Shown piece by piece: positions 45,031 through 55,900 of a stretch of DNA of 64,000 nucleotides. Every line of letters begins with the position of its first letter. Position 1 is the stretch's first letter. The position numbers were made by a program, and so were the translations under genes. The notes beneath the pieces are model-generated. The model was not told the origin of the DNA, made no database searches, and saw nothing but the letters and a program-made list of their open reading frames with translations. Source of the stretch: JAFDZV01 sp964455525 (GTDB taxonomy: Bacteria; Bacteroidota; Ignavibacteria; OLB7). Location of the stretch: the NCBI GenBank assembly GCA_964455525.1, contig CAYVWR010000001.1, positions 558,001-622,000 of the forward strand. Direction: 5' to 3'.

Positions 45031-45525
45031 TTAGGCTCCCATGACCGGATTCTCCCGGACATATCGGCGAAACAGTTCGAGTCCCGAACGGAGCGTTTCC
45101 CGCAGCACACCTAGTTCCTCATCGCTCCACCGCACCGGATGCAGGCTATCACCGGCGGACTCGAAGAGTTTTTCATATACTGTATTCGTCCGGGCATAAT
45201 CCACATCGAAATCACCATGGACCGATGCGGAGAGATCGGTAAACAGGTTCCATGCTCGAAGAAGCTGATTGCAGTCAGGCTCTACCCTCTCCTGGTACGC
45301 CACCCAGGCTACCACAGCATCCAGATTATGAAGCACCGGATCTTCCAGCTCGATTTCGATGCCCCGTGCCTCGGCATACTTGAACAGCTCGGCCGGAAAA
45401 CCGAAGCAGGCGACCATGCCTTCGGCATCACAAAGAATTCCATCGCTCCCGTTCGAGTACCAGATGAGATAACCATCGGCCTCATCAAGCCGATATCTAC
45501 AAATGAAATACGATATTTGGTCCAT
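45031..45525 (-). CDS. Hypothetical protein
   Basis: A 164-residue soluble protein starting at 45525 (MDQISYFICRYRLDEADGYL); 14 more codons are open upstream. It is acidic and probably globular, with HNLDAVVAWVAYQERVEPDC, NQLLRAWNLFTDLSASVHG and ELGVLRETLRSGLELFRRYV as the most structured parts. The pattern resembles small conserved proteins of unknown function in Bacteroidota, but I cannot name a family. No signal peptide or membrane segment. It stands alone between two long intergenic regions. Confidence 0.65.
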   Translation of the reverse strand: MDQISYFICRYRLDEADGYLIWYSNGSDGILCDAEGMVACFGFPAELFKYAEARGIEIELEDPVLHNLDAVVAWVAYQERVEPDCNQLLRAWNLFTDLSASVHGDFDVDYARTNTVYEKLFESAGDSLHPVRWSDEELGVLRETLRSGLELFRRYVRENPVMGA

Positions 45526-47031
45526 TCGGTTAGCCCGTTTTATGAGTATATGCCCACTATGCCGCAATACAGCATTGCAGTAGCAGGGTTCTCATGAACG
45601 CTCGATCCCTATCCCAGCGCACCCACGATGGTATGGAAGATAATGGCTGGCACTGCGACCGGGATCTACAGCCACCCCGGGACATGACAGCGGATGATGT
45701 GGACAAGAAGGGAGACAGGCCCAGCGCTATCACACCACAAACAGCTACGGAAACAGAGTGTGGAACTATCCCGGACCACCGGACGCCATTACGGCATCTC
45801 CCTGAACGGAAGCTCGTACGACGACCGGTTACGTAATGCTTGTAGGAGACAACGCATGAGCAGAACGGCCCGGCTATACCAACCCGGAACATAGCTCGCG
45901 TACGTGAAGTGGAATGGAGTACGATGGATGGTCCGATAGGAACAAGCGATACGGCATCCGCACGGAGACGGTATTCTCCCCGCAATCCTGTAGCATACGA
46001 AGGCGTTGGCAGGGGCAGAAGGCAACGTGATGCCCATTGCTTCAACCATAGCCCTGGCAGGAAGTCAGTGATATGCACGACAGCCTCCGGCATCATTGGA
46101 ATCATTCATTTCCCAACCCGGCCCAAATGTATGCTGTTTCCACAACGCAACACAACGATGAATTCTACCATCAGGATACCCGGAAGGACAATCATACTGA
46201 TGATGGCAGCCTTGTATAGCACACATTTGTTAACATTTTTCCATGGCATATGCGACTGCCGTGGCCTTCTAACCGGCACCCCCGATGTTCCTCCCGAACG
46301 CCCTGCCTTGCACCATATACCATCACTGTCTCCGCCGAAAGATGCATGAAACCTTATCCCGACCACCTGAGAACGATACGATTCCACCGGAACATGAGTG
46401 CAACCAAAATTCCAGATCCCCACCACATTCCCCATCGTGCCATGCCCATCAATCGCCGTGACGCTGCTGCAAACCGATCGGTTCCAGCATACGGATTCCA
46501 TCACGGTACGGAGAGTTTCATGGGGCACGTCCCAACCATCACCGGAACTCTGCTCCCCCGAACGATCAGAAAGAGTGGAAAGAGGACCAGCCGATATGCC
46601 CCCCACAAGCACCCACTCGATTCGCCGCACCTGGTCCCTGCACACTACCCCATGGAAGCTTGCATAGCACGTTGATAACCACATATTCTTCAACTTTATA
46701 TACCATCATTATTGTCACCACCGGCAGGATATGGCACAAAGGAATATTCACTGCTGAACGGAATAGCGTCTCTGCCATCACAACGTCCCGTACCGGACGG
46801 CGCGATCGGAATCTGTAAAGACCCGCCTTCCGTTTTTGGCTCTTTCCGCCCGAACGTCCGGGACATTATATAATCGGTGATCCGGTTGCACACGACCACC
46901 GCCATAACCATATTCCCGGGCGTCCCACGTCCACCGTGCCATGCAGTGGCCACGGCAGCACGTATGGCAGGCTCTTCTTATGGCAGTACCATACACATAC
47001 ACTGCCAGCTAACGTTTAACTCTCTCCAGCA
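45526..47031. other. Long gene-poor region
   Basis: About 1.5 kb, the longest stretch here without a gene I can support. Frames of up to about 195 codons occur on both strands, but their products are Cys/His/Pro/Arg-rich and show no domain, signal peptide or consistent codon use. Base composition appears lower in GC than the flanking genes. A TATAAT lies at 46869-46874 within GACATTATATAATCGG. It may be a decayed gene region, a non-coding RNA locus or simply spacer. Confidence 0.5.
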
Positions 47032-48207
47032 ATGGCCGATATATCGTATCCCCATACCAATGGAACTGTTCATCCTACAGACGTTGCCCGGCAACGTCCC
47101 CCGAAGGTTATTGTTATCGGTGGTTCGCTGGGCGGCCTGTATGCAGGCCTTTCCCTTGCAGCGGCCGGTTGCGAGGTGGATATCTATGAGCAATCGACCG
47201 GCGATATGCAGGGCCGGGGCGAGGGATTGATCGTTCAGAACGAGATGGAGATGTACCTGTCACAACACGGTATACCCGTCGAGGAATCGACTGGAGCCGC
47301 CCTGTGGATACGCCAGAAGGTGGATCTGTTCGGCGCCATCATCGAGCGCGAGGCTGCATTTACCCGCTATACCAGATGGGAGACGCTGTATCGCAAGCTC
47401 CGTAGCCTTTTCCCGGCACAGCACTATCATACCGGAGCACAGCTCCAGCGGCTGGAACGGGACGACACTCATGTAACGGCACGATTTGCCGATGGGCGCG
47501 AAGCCACCTGCGACATGCTTGTGGGGGCCGACGGGGTAAATTCGGCCTGCCGCACTATACTACTGCCGGACGTGCAGCCACGCTATGCAGGCTATGTGGC
47601 CTGGGAGGGTGTGGTGCCGGAACGCGACATGCAGGAACGCACACTCCGATCGCTGGGGGAGAAATTCACCATGTATCAGGGATATACTATGCAGATGGTG
47701 TCCTATATGATTCCCGGCCCCAATGGTGAACAGGAGCAGAACCAACGGCACATCGCCTGGGCCTGGTATCTGGCTGTGCCGGAGGAGAAACTGGGAGAGA
47801 TCATGGCCGATCCCACGATGACGATACTACAGGGCGATGCCATCCCACACGATATCATGAGCAGACAGCAGGCAATGGCCGGGGCACTTCTGCCACCGAC
47901 ACTTCTGGAGCTTTTCGAGAGAACGGAACGCCCGAGCGTCCGGAAAATCGTCGACCTGTCGGTGACACGAATGGCGTTCGGCAGGATATGCCTTCTCGGA
48001 GATGCCGCGTTCACGCTGCGCCCGCATACTGCATCGGGTGCATCGAAGGCTGCCGACGATGCGATAGCGCTTGCGGAATCATTACGCAACCATAGATATG
48101 ATGTGATCGCGGCACTACGGCACTGGGAGCGGGAACGGCTTGCTCATGGCAGGCGTCTCCGGCTCTGGGGAACAGCGCTTGCCAAACAGGCGCTCTCCAA
48201 CTCATAA
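47032..48207 (+). CDS. FAD-dependent monooxygenase (PHBH fold)
   Basis: A 391-residue flavoprotein of the aromatic hydroxylase class. The FAD Rossmann motif is KVIVIGGSLGGLYAGLSLAA (from about residue 25); the NADPH/FAD loop GADGVNSACR and the GD motif LLGDAAFTLRPHTASGASKAADDAIALAE complete the fingerprint. The overall layout is closest to 2,6-dihydroxypyridine 3-monooxygenase-type proteins; the substrate is unknown. The annotated start at 47032 (MADISYPHTNG) leaves a 20-residue polar lead before the first strand. A class D beta-lactamase gene follows 119 bases later; some flavin monooxygenases (TetX type) inactivate tetracycline, but nothing here specifically supports that. Confidence 0.87.
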   Translation: MADISYPHTNGTVHPTDVARQRPPKVIVIGGSLGGLYAGLSLAAAGCEVDIYEQSTGDMQGRGEGLIVQNEMEMYLSQHGIPVEESTGAALWIRQKVDLFGAIIEREAAFTRYTRWETLYRKLRSLFPAQHYHTGAQLQRLERDDTHVTARFADGREATCDMLVGADGVNSACRTILLPDVQPRYAGYVAWEGVVPERDMQERTLRSLGEKFTMYQGYTMQMVSYMIPGPNGEQEQNQRHIAWAWYLAVPEEKLGEIMADPTMTILQGDAIPHDIMSRQQAMAGALLPPTLLELFERTERPSVRKIVDLSVTRMAFGRICLLGDAAFTLRPHTASGASKAADDAIALAESLRNHRYDVIAALRHWERERLAHGRRLRLWGTALAKQALSNS

Positions 48208-48326
48208 ATGGTCGGCACACCCGCACCCGTTCTGCCGCGATGCACCGCCAGACCAGGGAGTGCTGCAACAATCCGCTCCCGGTAAATCCCCCTTACTATG
48301 TTCCGGAATATCCCATACGCCAAGAT

Positions 48327-49241
48327 ATGACAATGCGCCCATGCCTCTACTCCTCTCTCCCCGCTCTCCTCATGCTTATGCTGGCCGGATGCACAGGTGA
48401 AGCGGACCATGCGTCGCTTCAATCGGCACAGCCAGCATCGGCCGATAGCAGTGCCACCGATAGTATTGCACAAGACATCGGCTCCGCCGCTGCCGCAAAC
48501 GATTTGCCGCGCTCCACCCTTCGTCCTGATTTTGCAGGCTATTTCGAGAAACAGAACGCCGATGGTTGTTTTGTTCTCTATAATCTCAATGCCGACAGCA
48601 CCATACGGTATAATCCGACGCGTTGCGCGCAGGGATTCCTTCCAGCATCCACGTTTAAGATATTCAATTCGCTTGTAGCCCTGGAAACGGGAGTGCTCGC
48701 CGATGAAACCATGGTACTGCCCTGGGATGGAGTCAAACGCACGATAAAAGAATGGAATCAGGACCAGAGCATGCGAACTGCGTTCCGGTACTCGGCAGTC
48801 TGGTTCTATCAGGAAGTAGCCAGACGGATTGGCGAAAAGAGGATGGCCTACTACATAAACAGAGAGGGATATGGAAATAGAGATATCGGTGGAGGAATCG
48901 ATATGTTCTGGCTGAGCGGTGACCTGCGTATCACTGCGGACGAGCAGATCGAATTTCTGAAGCGATTATATACAGGCCAGCTTGGATTCTCCGATCGGAC
49001 GATGGCGATCGTCAAGGACATCATGACGTTGGAGCAGACCGAAACCTATACGCTTCGTGGCAAGACCGGCTGGGCGACCGACAAGGATAGCAATCTTGGC
49101 TGGCTGGTGGGCTATCTGGAACAGAATGGGAACGTTTATGTTTTTGCGACCAACCTCACAGCTCAGGGAGATACGTATCCGATGGTCAGCGCCAGGATGG
49201 ACATAACAAAGGGGATACTCAAGGAACTGGGGTTGATGTAA
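48327..49241 (+). CDS. Class D (OXA-type) beta-lactamase, lipoprotein
   Basis: Serine hydrolase of beta-lactams, 304 residues from the ATG at 48327 (a second ATG is two codons later). The signal peptide ends in the lipobox MLAGC (Cys22), followed by an Ala/Ser-rich spacer, so it is probably membrane-anchored. All class D motifs are present: PASTFK (nucleophile Ser108, Lys111, which is normally carboxylated), SAVWFYQ (Ser156-Ala-Val158), YGN (182-184), the tryptophan in DMFWLSGDLRI (Trp195) and KTG (246-248). Overall it most resembles the OXA-10-like branch. No IS element, integron or regulator adjoins it, so it looks like a resident chromosomal gene. Substrate range cannot be predicted. Confidence 0.93.
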   Translation: MTMRPCLYSSLPALLMLMLAGCTGEADHASLQSAQPASADSSATDSIAQDIGSAAAANDLPRSTLRPDFAGYFEKQNADGCFVLYNLNADSTIRYNPTRCAQGFLPASTFKIFNSLVALETGVLADETMVLPWDGVKRTIKEWNQDQSMRTAFRYSAVWFYQEVARRIGEKRMAYYINREGYGNRDIGGGIDMFWLSGDLRITADEQIEFLKRLYTGQLGFSDRTMAIVKDIMTLEQTETYTLRGKTGWATDKDSNLGWLVGYLEQNGNVYVFATNLTAQGDTYPMVSARMDITKGILKELGLM

Positions 49242-49426
49242 TACGCCCGGAGCAAGGGCACGATCATTGCGTTACTGCTCTTTGATCTCACAGAGATAGC
49301 GGAAGCTGCCTGATTGCAAGACAGCCCGCTATAGGCTGTGTCGGCACAAACGGATACGTGCATTAAGCGCCGTCGCACAGAAACGGCCGCCCCCATACTC
49401 TGGCAGAACATCAACCGGATAGTACC

Positions 49427-49972
49427 ATGAGCAAATATTTCGACGAGCTGTTGAATCAGAGCAACGAAGCCATACAAGCCATGGTGGCCTCGGCAACACG
49501 TATCGCCGATTCAGCCAATCGGATCGGGAACTCGCTGGCCAGACGCACCGAAGAGGTAAGCAATACCGCAAGCCTGGAGAACGATCTCCGTACGATAGAA
49601 CTGGTACGCATTGCCGACCGCACCGCCGATGATTTCAATCAGTTGACCGGCCTTCTGTATTGCGAAGGGGAGCGCCTTACATTCAGCGTGGCCAGATGTA
49701 TCGATGCCCTGCTCAGAGCACGTTCGATTCAGAGCGGAGAGCAAGAGAAGCAGATCATACAAGAGGGCCTGTCCGATCTGCTGCCGATCGGACAACTCTT
49801 CAACGATCTTGCAGTGAAACTCGAGCAGATCCATGGCATGCTCGCCACGATCACGCCGTTCTCCCAGCTTCAGGCAAACGCACAGCAGCATGCTACCGAG
49901 GTTATCGCGCACCAGCGCGGGGAAATCCGCTCTGCCGCAGAGATGATCGTGGCCACATGCAGCACAGACTGA
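49427..49972 (+). CDS. Hypothetical helical protein
   Basis: A 181-residue, almost wholly alpha-helical soluble protein without an identifiable family. Residues 1-45 (ELLNQSNEAIQAMVASATRI to ADSANRIGNSLARRTEEV) look like a coiled coil. A second part contains LLYCEGERLTFSVARCIDALL, and a third helical part runs to the C-terminus. Composition recalls the signalling helices of chemoreceptors or phasin-like proteins, but there is no membrane segment and no conserved signalling tip. It lies 185 bases downstream of the beta-lactamase on the same strand; a small hairpin follows the stop. Confidence 0.6.
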   Translation: MSKYFDELLNQSNEAIQAMVASATRIADSANRIGNSLARRTEEVSNTASLENDLRTIELVRIADRTADDFNQLTGLLYCEGERLTFSVARCIDALLRARSIQSGEQEKQIIQEGLSDLLPIGQLFNDLAVKLEQIHGMLATITPFSQLQANAQQHATEVIAHQRGEIRSAAEMIVATCSTD

Positions 49973-50297
49973 ATGCCCGGTTTCGGTTCGATGCCGATAC
50001 AAAGGCTTGCCCGGCGGGGCAACCGGTCAGGCCGGAACCATCACGCAACGCCATGAAGGAACAGTTCTTCGCAGCGTGGTTGTGCACCCTTGCACGGGCT
50101 TGCGACCCCGGATTGTTCACGTAAACATCGCCGGATAGTATCTGCCGCGTGGCATCCCAACGGGCACCTGCCGGGGACATCGTCTTCCCCCTAGTCACCA
50201 ATTCCCCCCTGCTTCTTAACTTGGCAGCCTTTGACAGCACCGGATATCCGAGCCGGGCAATACAACGTTGCATGGCTCACATAACTCAGAACGTCTC
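49973..50297. other. Intergenic region upstream of gatA
   Basis: About 325 bases. Near its left end TTGCCC-GGCG-GGGCAA (50007-50022) is a tight 6-bp hairpin that could end the upstream transcript. No gene seen; the gatA promoter should lie here. Confidence 0.45.
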
Positions 50298-51737
50298 ATG
50301 GCAGAAACATACACGTCGTTCCGTCGCAGACTGGATGCAGGAGAAACCACCTGTACAGAGGCCGTTGCCGATGCATTGCAGGGGATCGAGGCGGGAAAGG
50401 ATCTGAACGCGTTTCTCGCGGTCTTCAATGAACGGGCCGCGGATCGCGCAGCAGAGATCGACCAGCGCATACACGCTGGCACTGCCGGACCGCTGGCAGG
50501 CATGACCGTAGCGCTCAAGGATAACATCGCCATACAGAACGCGCAGCTCACCTGCGGCTCGAAGATCCTGACAGGTTTCACCTCGCTCTACTCCTCTACC
50601 GCCGTTGAGCGCTTGGAGGCGGCCGATGCCATCATCCTTGGCAAAACCAATATGGACGAGTTTGCGATGGGCTCATCCAACGAGACATCATTCTTTGGCC
50701 CGGCCTATCATCCTCAGGACCGATCGCGCGTGCCAGGAGGCTCCTCCGGAGGTTCCGGGATAGCGGTAGCAGCCGGCATGTGCCATACATCGCTTGGATC
50801 GGAAACCGGCGGATCGGTACGGCAGCCGGCGGCGTTTCTGGGCGTCGTCGGGGTAAAACCGACCTATGGCCGTGTGAGCCGCTACGGCCTGGTGGCGTTT
50901 GCCTCATCGCTCGACCAGATCAGCCCCTTTGCCCGCTCGGTAGAGGATGCCGCACTTATTCTGGAGACGATTGCCGGGCATGATCCGAACGACTCCACAT
51001 CGAGCGCGCAGCCGGTTGCGGGATATACCCAGGGGCTGGAGAACGCCGATATGCGCGGGATGCGCGTTGGCCTGCCGAGAGAATATTCCATCGAGGGGAT
51101 GCATCCATCGGTAACCCGTTCGGTAGATGAGGTGCGGGCACGCCTGATCGATGCAGGCGCGGAGATCGTGGAGATATCACTTCCCCATACCGAGTACACG
51201 ATCCCCTGTTATTACGTCATCGCGACGGCAGAGGCAAGCTCCAATCTGGCACGTTTCGATGGCGCGCGCTACGGCTATCGTTCCTTGAACGCCTCGACGA
51301 TCGATGAGATGTATGAAATGAGCCGCTCGGAGGGCTTTGGCCCCGAAGTACAACGCCGCATCATGCTTGGCACATTTGTTCTCTCCAGCGGCTATTACGA
51401 TGCCTACTATCGGAAGGCACAGCAGGTACGGCGGCTTATCCACGATGATTTTGCCGCTGCATTTGCCAAGGTGGATCTGATCCTGACCCCTACCACACCA
51501 ACACCGGCGTTCAAGCTTGGGGAGAAGACCAGCGACCCGATCAGCATGTACCTGAGCGATATCTTTACGGCTGCGGTGAATCTTGCCGGTGTCCCGGCCA
51601 TCTCTATCCCTTCCGGCCACGACAGCCAGACCGGTTTGCCGGTGGGCGTACAGTTCATCGCCCGGCATTTCGACGAAAAACGGATGTTTCAAGCTGCCGC
51701 ATGGTGCGAGCGCGTGCTGGCACACAAGGCCATCTGA
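50298..51737 (+). CDS. gatA: Aspartyl/glutamyl-tRNA(Asn/Gln) amidotransferase subunit A
   Basis: Amidase subunit of GatCAB, which converts Glu-tRNA(Gln) (and Asp-tRNA(Asn)) to the amidated form. The 479-residue protein has the amidase triad: Lys74 in VALKDNIAI, Ser149 in GGSSGGSG and the nucleophile Ser173 in ETGGSVRQPA. Length is normal. The ATG at 50298 (MAETYTSFRRRLDAG) is preferred over one ten codons earlier. gatB and gatC are not in the window. The presence of GatA implies the organism may lack a GlnRS or AsnRS. A strong hairpin terminator follows. Confidence 0.97.
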   Translation: MAETYTSFRRRLDAGETTCTEAVADALQGIEAGKDLNAFLAVFNERAADRAAEIDQRIHAGTAGPLAGMTVALKDNIAIQNAQLTCGSKILTGFTSLYSSTAVERLEAADAIILGKTNMDEFAMGSSNETSFFGPAYHPQDRSRVPGGSSGGSGIAVAAGMCHTSLGSETGGSVRQPAAFLGVVGVKPTYGRVSRYGLVAFASSLDQISPFARSVEDAALILETIAGHDPNDSTSSAQPVAGYTQGLENADMRGMRVGLPREYSIEGMHPSVTRSVDEVRARLIDAGAEIVEISLPHTEYTIPCYYVIATAEASSNLARFDGARYGYRSLNASTIDEMYEMSRSEGFGPEVQRRIMLGTFVLSSGYYDAYYRKAQQVRRLIHDDFAAAFAKVDLILTPTTPTPAFKLGEKTSDPISMYLSDIFTAAVNLAGVPAISIPSGHDSQTGLPVGVQFIARHFDEKRMFQAAAWCERVLAHKAI

Positions 51738-51787
51738 ACGGCATCAAGGCCGGAACAGACATTGCATCACAACCGTAATGATTGCAT

Positions 51788-51818
51788 GAGAGCGACTGCC
51801 ATTTCGGCAGCCGCTCTC
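51788..51818 (+). terminator. Intrinsic terminator after gatA
   Basis: GAGAGCGACTGCC (51788-51800) / GGCAGCCGCTCTC (51806-51818), a 13-bp stem with one mismatch and a 5-base loop, followed by GTTGTT. It begins 50 bases after the gatA stop codon. Confidence 0.8.
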
Positions 51819-51963
51819 GTTGTTACGCCCCACCCCCTTTGATCGCCCCAGGCACCGTGGTCGCAAAACGTCCGACAAGGTGGTTGCCAGGTATGTTCCC
51901 AGGGAATAACTTCCGGTCCGGGCACATTGCATCGGCACGACCGCCCTTATAGTGAAGGACGCC

Positions 51964-52476
51964 ATGATACAGCGCATTCTGCTCCAGGCTCTCGCAACCA
52001 CCATCCTGACCCTCGGGTGCGCCGATACCGGCACGACGGTCGGTTCCGAGACATTCCACGCACCGGGTGCCGGCGAAGCCGCCCCTGATTTCACCAAGGC
52101 CGATACCGCCGGAGCAAGCATCTCGCTGGCTGATTACAAGGGGAAGGTGGTCTTGATCGACTTCTGGGCAACCTGGTGTGGGCCATGTATTGCAAACGTT
52201 CCGGATTTGCAGGCGCGCTGGGAGCGCTTTCGGCATCGTGACTTTGTTATTCTTGGGGTTTCTCTTGACTCCGATCTCAGACAATGGCGGGAATTCATCC
52301 GGCAGAACAAGGTAAGCTGGGTGAATGTGATCGACACATACCCACACCCGGTATCGCGACGCTACGATGTGCAGGGCATTCCGATGACCTATCTTATCGG
52401 CCGTGACGGCACAGTAATTGTCGGAGCAAACTATATCGACGATCTTGACGACCGTATCGAACAGGCGCTCCGATAG
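51964..52476 (+). CDS. TlpA-like thioredoxin-fold lipoprotein
   Basis: A 170-residue periplasmic thiol-disulfide protein. From the ATG at 51964 (MIQRILLQALATTILTLGCA) it has a signal peptide with a probable lipidated Cys19 (LTLGC); a GTG four codons earlier is also open. The thioredoxin-like domain begins APDFTKADTAGASISLADYKG, with the active site WCGPC (Cys72, Cys75) in LIDFWATWCGPCIANVPDLQ and the cis-proline region VQGIPMTYLIGRDG. It is of the TlpA/ResA type, often supplying reductant for cytochrome c maturation or other envelope thiols. It stands alone behind the gatA terminator. Confidence 0.9.
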   Translation: MIQRILLQALATTILTLGCADTGTTVGSETFHAPGAGEAAPDFTKADTAGASISLADYKGKVVLIDFWATWCGPCIANVPDLQARWERFRHRDFVILGVSLDSDLRQWREFIRQNKVSWVNVIDTYPHPVSRRYDVQGIPMTYLIGRDGTVIVGANYIDDLDDRIEQALR

Positions 52477-52993
52477 CCTATCACGATCAACCAGATTTAG
52501 ATATACTACATGTCACAGGCAACCATTCCAGCCGTTCTACCCATGGATCGGCAACATCCACATCGGCAGGGCGATCCATGGCCTGCGATGCACCTGTCCT
52601 GTAGCGCAATCGCATAAAGCATTGTCCGTCTACCCGTGGAATGGGAAAAACTCCTTATTTTAGGCTATCCGACCGCATTTTCTGAGCAGAAACCGCCAGA
52701 ATAGGTCGGAATGGTATCGATAGGTAATGATATCTGTTATATTTGTTTTATAAGCAGCCCCCCTCTCCTGCTTGGCAGGGATGATGTGGCGGAACAATTC
52801 ACCTCAAAACCTAAGTCGTTTCCCTACTCCTTTCACCCCTAGGGAGCATGTGGCATTGCCATGCTCTGCCCTTGCTCAACTACCAGGATATTGTTGGTAC
52901 ACCCCGCCCTGCTTATTGTATTATGCCGTGCAACAGGCATTCCTGTAACGGTATACCGACCTATACAATCAGTCGACCTCAGGAGACCGAGTA
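52477..52993. other. Intergenic region upstream of the large secreted protein
   Basis: About 517 bases, AT-richer than the genes around it, with no coding sequence seen. It contains TATATTTG (52738-52745), listed separately, and a dyad GAGCATG-N9-CATGCTC (52844-52866). Confidence 0.5.
52738..52745 (+). promoter_or_regulatory. Candidate Bacteroidota-type -7 promoter element
   Basis: TATATTTG matches TAnnTTTG exactly. It lies 249 bases upstream of the large T9SS protein gene; no clear TTTG -33 element is at the expected distance. A long 5' leader with the GAGCATG dyad would follow. Confidence 0.4.
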
Positions 52994-55900
52994 ATGAAGA
53001 ACGCTCTACTTCGATGGTATGCACTTGCCATAGCACTGGTTATTACCGCAGGCAGCGGCACTGCATACGCCCAATGTCTCGACGCATGGCTGTATAGCCG
53101 CCCCATAAACATCACAAACCCGGGCGCGGCAATCAGCAATTACTTTCTCATCGTCAAGATCAACACCCTGGAACTGATATCCTCGGGGAAGATGAGAAGC
53201 ACCGGCAGCGATCTCAGGTTCGCCGATGCAGCCTGCAATTCTCTGGATTACTGGATAGAGAGCGGCCTGAACACCGCGACAACCATCATCTGGGTGAAGG
53301 TCCCATCGGTATCATCGGGAGGCACCTCCATCAAGATGTTTTACGGCAATCCTGCCGCTACGGCAACAACCAGCGCCATGTCCAACATCTTTGGCAATGG
53401 CGTTGCCGCGCTCTACACGTTCACCCAGGATGGTGGAACCACCCTACCGGACCGTTCCGGCAATGGATTCGACATGGCGCTGAGCGGCATCACATGGGGC
53501 AGCGGAATCAGAAGTGATGTCAAGGCGATCGGCGGTTTCCAAAGCGGCGGGCGTGCCTTCTATAACGGCACCGGACCGGCACTCGGCACCGGGAGCTGGA
53601 CCGCAGTTACCTTCATCAACGTGCCCGCTGCGAGCAGTGGCGCAGGAATCATCGGAAGCTATCCTGGCGATGGCGTTACCGCATGGCTCATCAAGATGCA
53701 GGGAAGCGGGAACGCCACCTTTATGAACCTGACGTACGATCCGGCTACTGGAGGGTTCTGCCAGACACCAGCCGTTGGAGCAGTGACCCCGAACGTCTGG
53801 CAGATGGTGACCGGAACCCGTGAGACGGGCGTTACCAAGTCGATCTATCTTAATGCTACCAAGGCCGGAGACATGTGCCCCGGAGACAACCGCAATGTGA
53901 CCAGCCCGAACGGCCCGTTCGAGCTTGGAAGAAGCTATGGCGGCGCTAACCCATTGAACGGAAGCCTCTCCTTCGCAGCGGTCTATACCGTTGCGTTCAC
54001 GGATAACCAGGTTGCGGCATTGTACAACAGCCTTGCTCCCAACCCCGAGCCAACCACCTCGGTTGGTGCCGAGGTTATGCAGGCACCGCTCATCACCCGT
54101 CACCCGGTTGGCGCCTTGCTATGCGAAGGCAGTTCGATAACGTTCACCGTAACGGCAGAGGGTAGCAACCTTAGCTATCAGTGGCGTCACAATGGCGTTG
54201 CCATTCCATTGGCAACCTCGACATCCTATGCTATTCCTTCAGTGACGCCGGCCCATGTAGGGGAATACGATGTGGTTGTTAGCAACCTGTCTGCAATCAC
54301 GACCACAAGCAGCGCGGCACTCCTGTCACTACGGTCGGCTACCGCCTTCACGACGCAGCCGGAAAGCTATTTCGCCTGCGGAGGCAGTCCGGTCCGATTC
54401 TCCGTCACCAGCAGCGATCCCAACGTCACCTATCAGTGGCGGAAGAACGGCACACCGATACCGGGAGCCATCGCCTCATCGTACGACATCCCCTCGGTAT
54501 CCGCCGCAAGCACCGGAGATTACGATGTGATCGCCACCAACGTCTGCGGCGATAAGACCACAAGCAACACCGGGCGCCTGGACCTGAATGGTGGTCCGGC
54601 GATCACGGCACATCCGGGAAGTCTGAATCTGTGTCGTAGCCGATCCGGCATGCTTACGGTGATAGCAACCGGCACAAATCTCACCTACCAGTGGCGACGC
54701 AATGGCAAGCCGCTCGAAGGGGAGAACCGGCCGGAGCTGAGGATATTCGCAAACCCTGCTGCGGCTGGCAACTACGACGTCGTGGTCAATGGAGATTGCG
54801 GCACCCAGATAAGCCAGACGGCAACGCTCCAGGTGCAGCTTGATGCGATCATTACCGAGCAGCCGCTGGATCAGAGCGTGGACATCGGCGACAGGGTAAG
54901 CTTCAGCGTAAAGACGACCGGAGGCGGAACGCTCAGCTATCAGTGGCAGAAGGATGGCTTCAACATCCCCAATGCTACCGGGCCGTCCTATACGATCCAG
55001 AGCATGACCTACAATGATATCGGCGACTACAACGTGGTGATACATGGCACCATCTGCAACTCCGAGCCAACAGTAAGCAACAAGGCATCGCTGCTTGTGC
55101 GCCAGGCTCCGAGCATCATTGGCGAGCCGGAATCGAGCATCGCCTGTATCGGCACACCCGCCAGCTTCAGCATCACGGCCACCGGGGTCGGTCTGAGCTA
55201 TCAGTGGCGCCTGAATGGCACACCGATCGCTGGCGCCACCGACCGTCACTACCTGATCGAGCGTACCTCACAGAGCGATGTGGGCACCTACGATGTGGTG
55301 GTCCGCGCCAGCTATGGGCAGACCCTTACCAGCAAGCCGGCAACGCTCTCGCTCTTCAGCCTGCCACGGGTGACCGAACCACCGATGAACTACACCGTGT
55401 GCATGGGCAATCCGGCCCGATTCTCCGTCGGCACCGATGACGCAAACGTTACCTACCAGTGGCGCCATAATGGCACGCCCATACCTGGAGCCACCGCTGC
55501 ATCGTACGACATCGCCTCGGTAGATGCCAGGAACACCGGAGAGTACGATGTAGTGATTACCAACACCTGCGGCAACCAGATCGTAAGCGATGCCGGACGT
55601 CTCGACCTGAACAACGGCCCGGTTATCACCTCTCATCCGGTTGACAGAACCGTCGTACGTGGCGAGTCGGTGATCTTCACGGTGATCGCCACCGGCCAGG
55701 ATCTCCGCTACCAGTGGCGAAAGAATGGTATAGATATCCCGGGTGCAAACTCCTCGATCTATGACTTCATCGTTGGCTCATCAGCAGATGATGGGGTCTA
55801 TGATGTGGTGATTACCGATGCCTGTGGCAACACCGTATCCAGCAACCCGGCACAGATCTCGGTCTCGCTCTCGTCGGCACCGCTGCTGAACGAGGCGACA

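Noticed and set aside
46106..46693. 195-codon minus-strand frame in the gene-poor region
   Set aside because: Its product is Cys/Trp/Ser-rich without domain features, and competing frames of similar length exist on both strands.
47032..49241. Antibiotic-resistance island made of a TetX-like oxygenase and the beta-lactamase
   Set aside because: The flavoprotein looks closer to dihydroxypyridine-type hydroxylases, and there are no mobile-element borders, integron sites or composition breaks to support an island.
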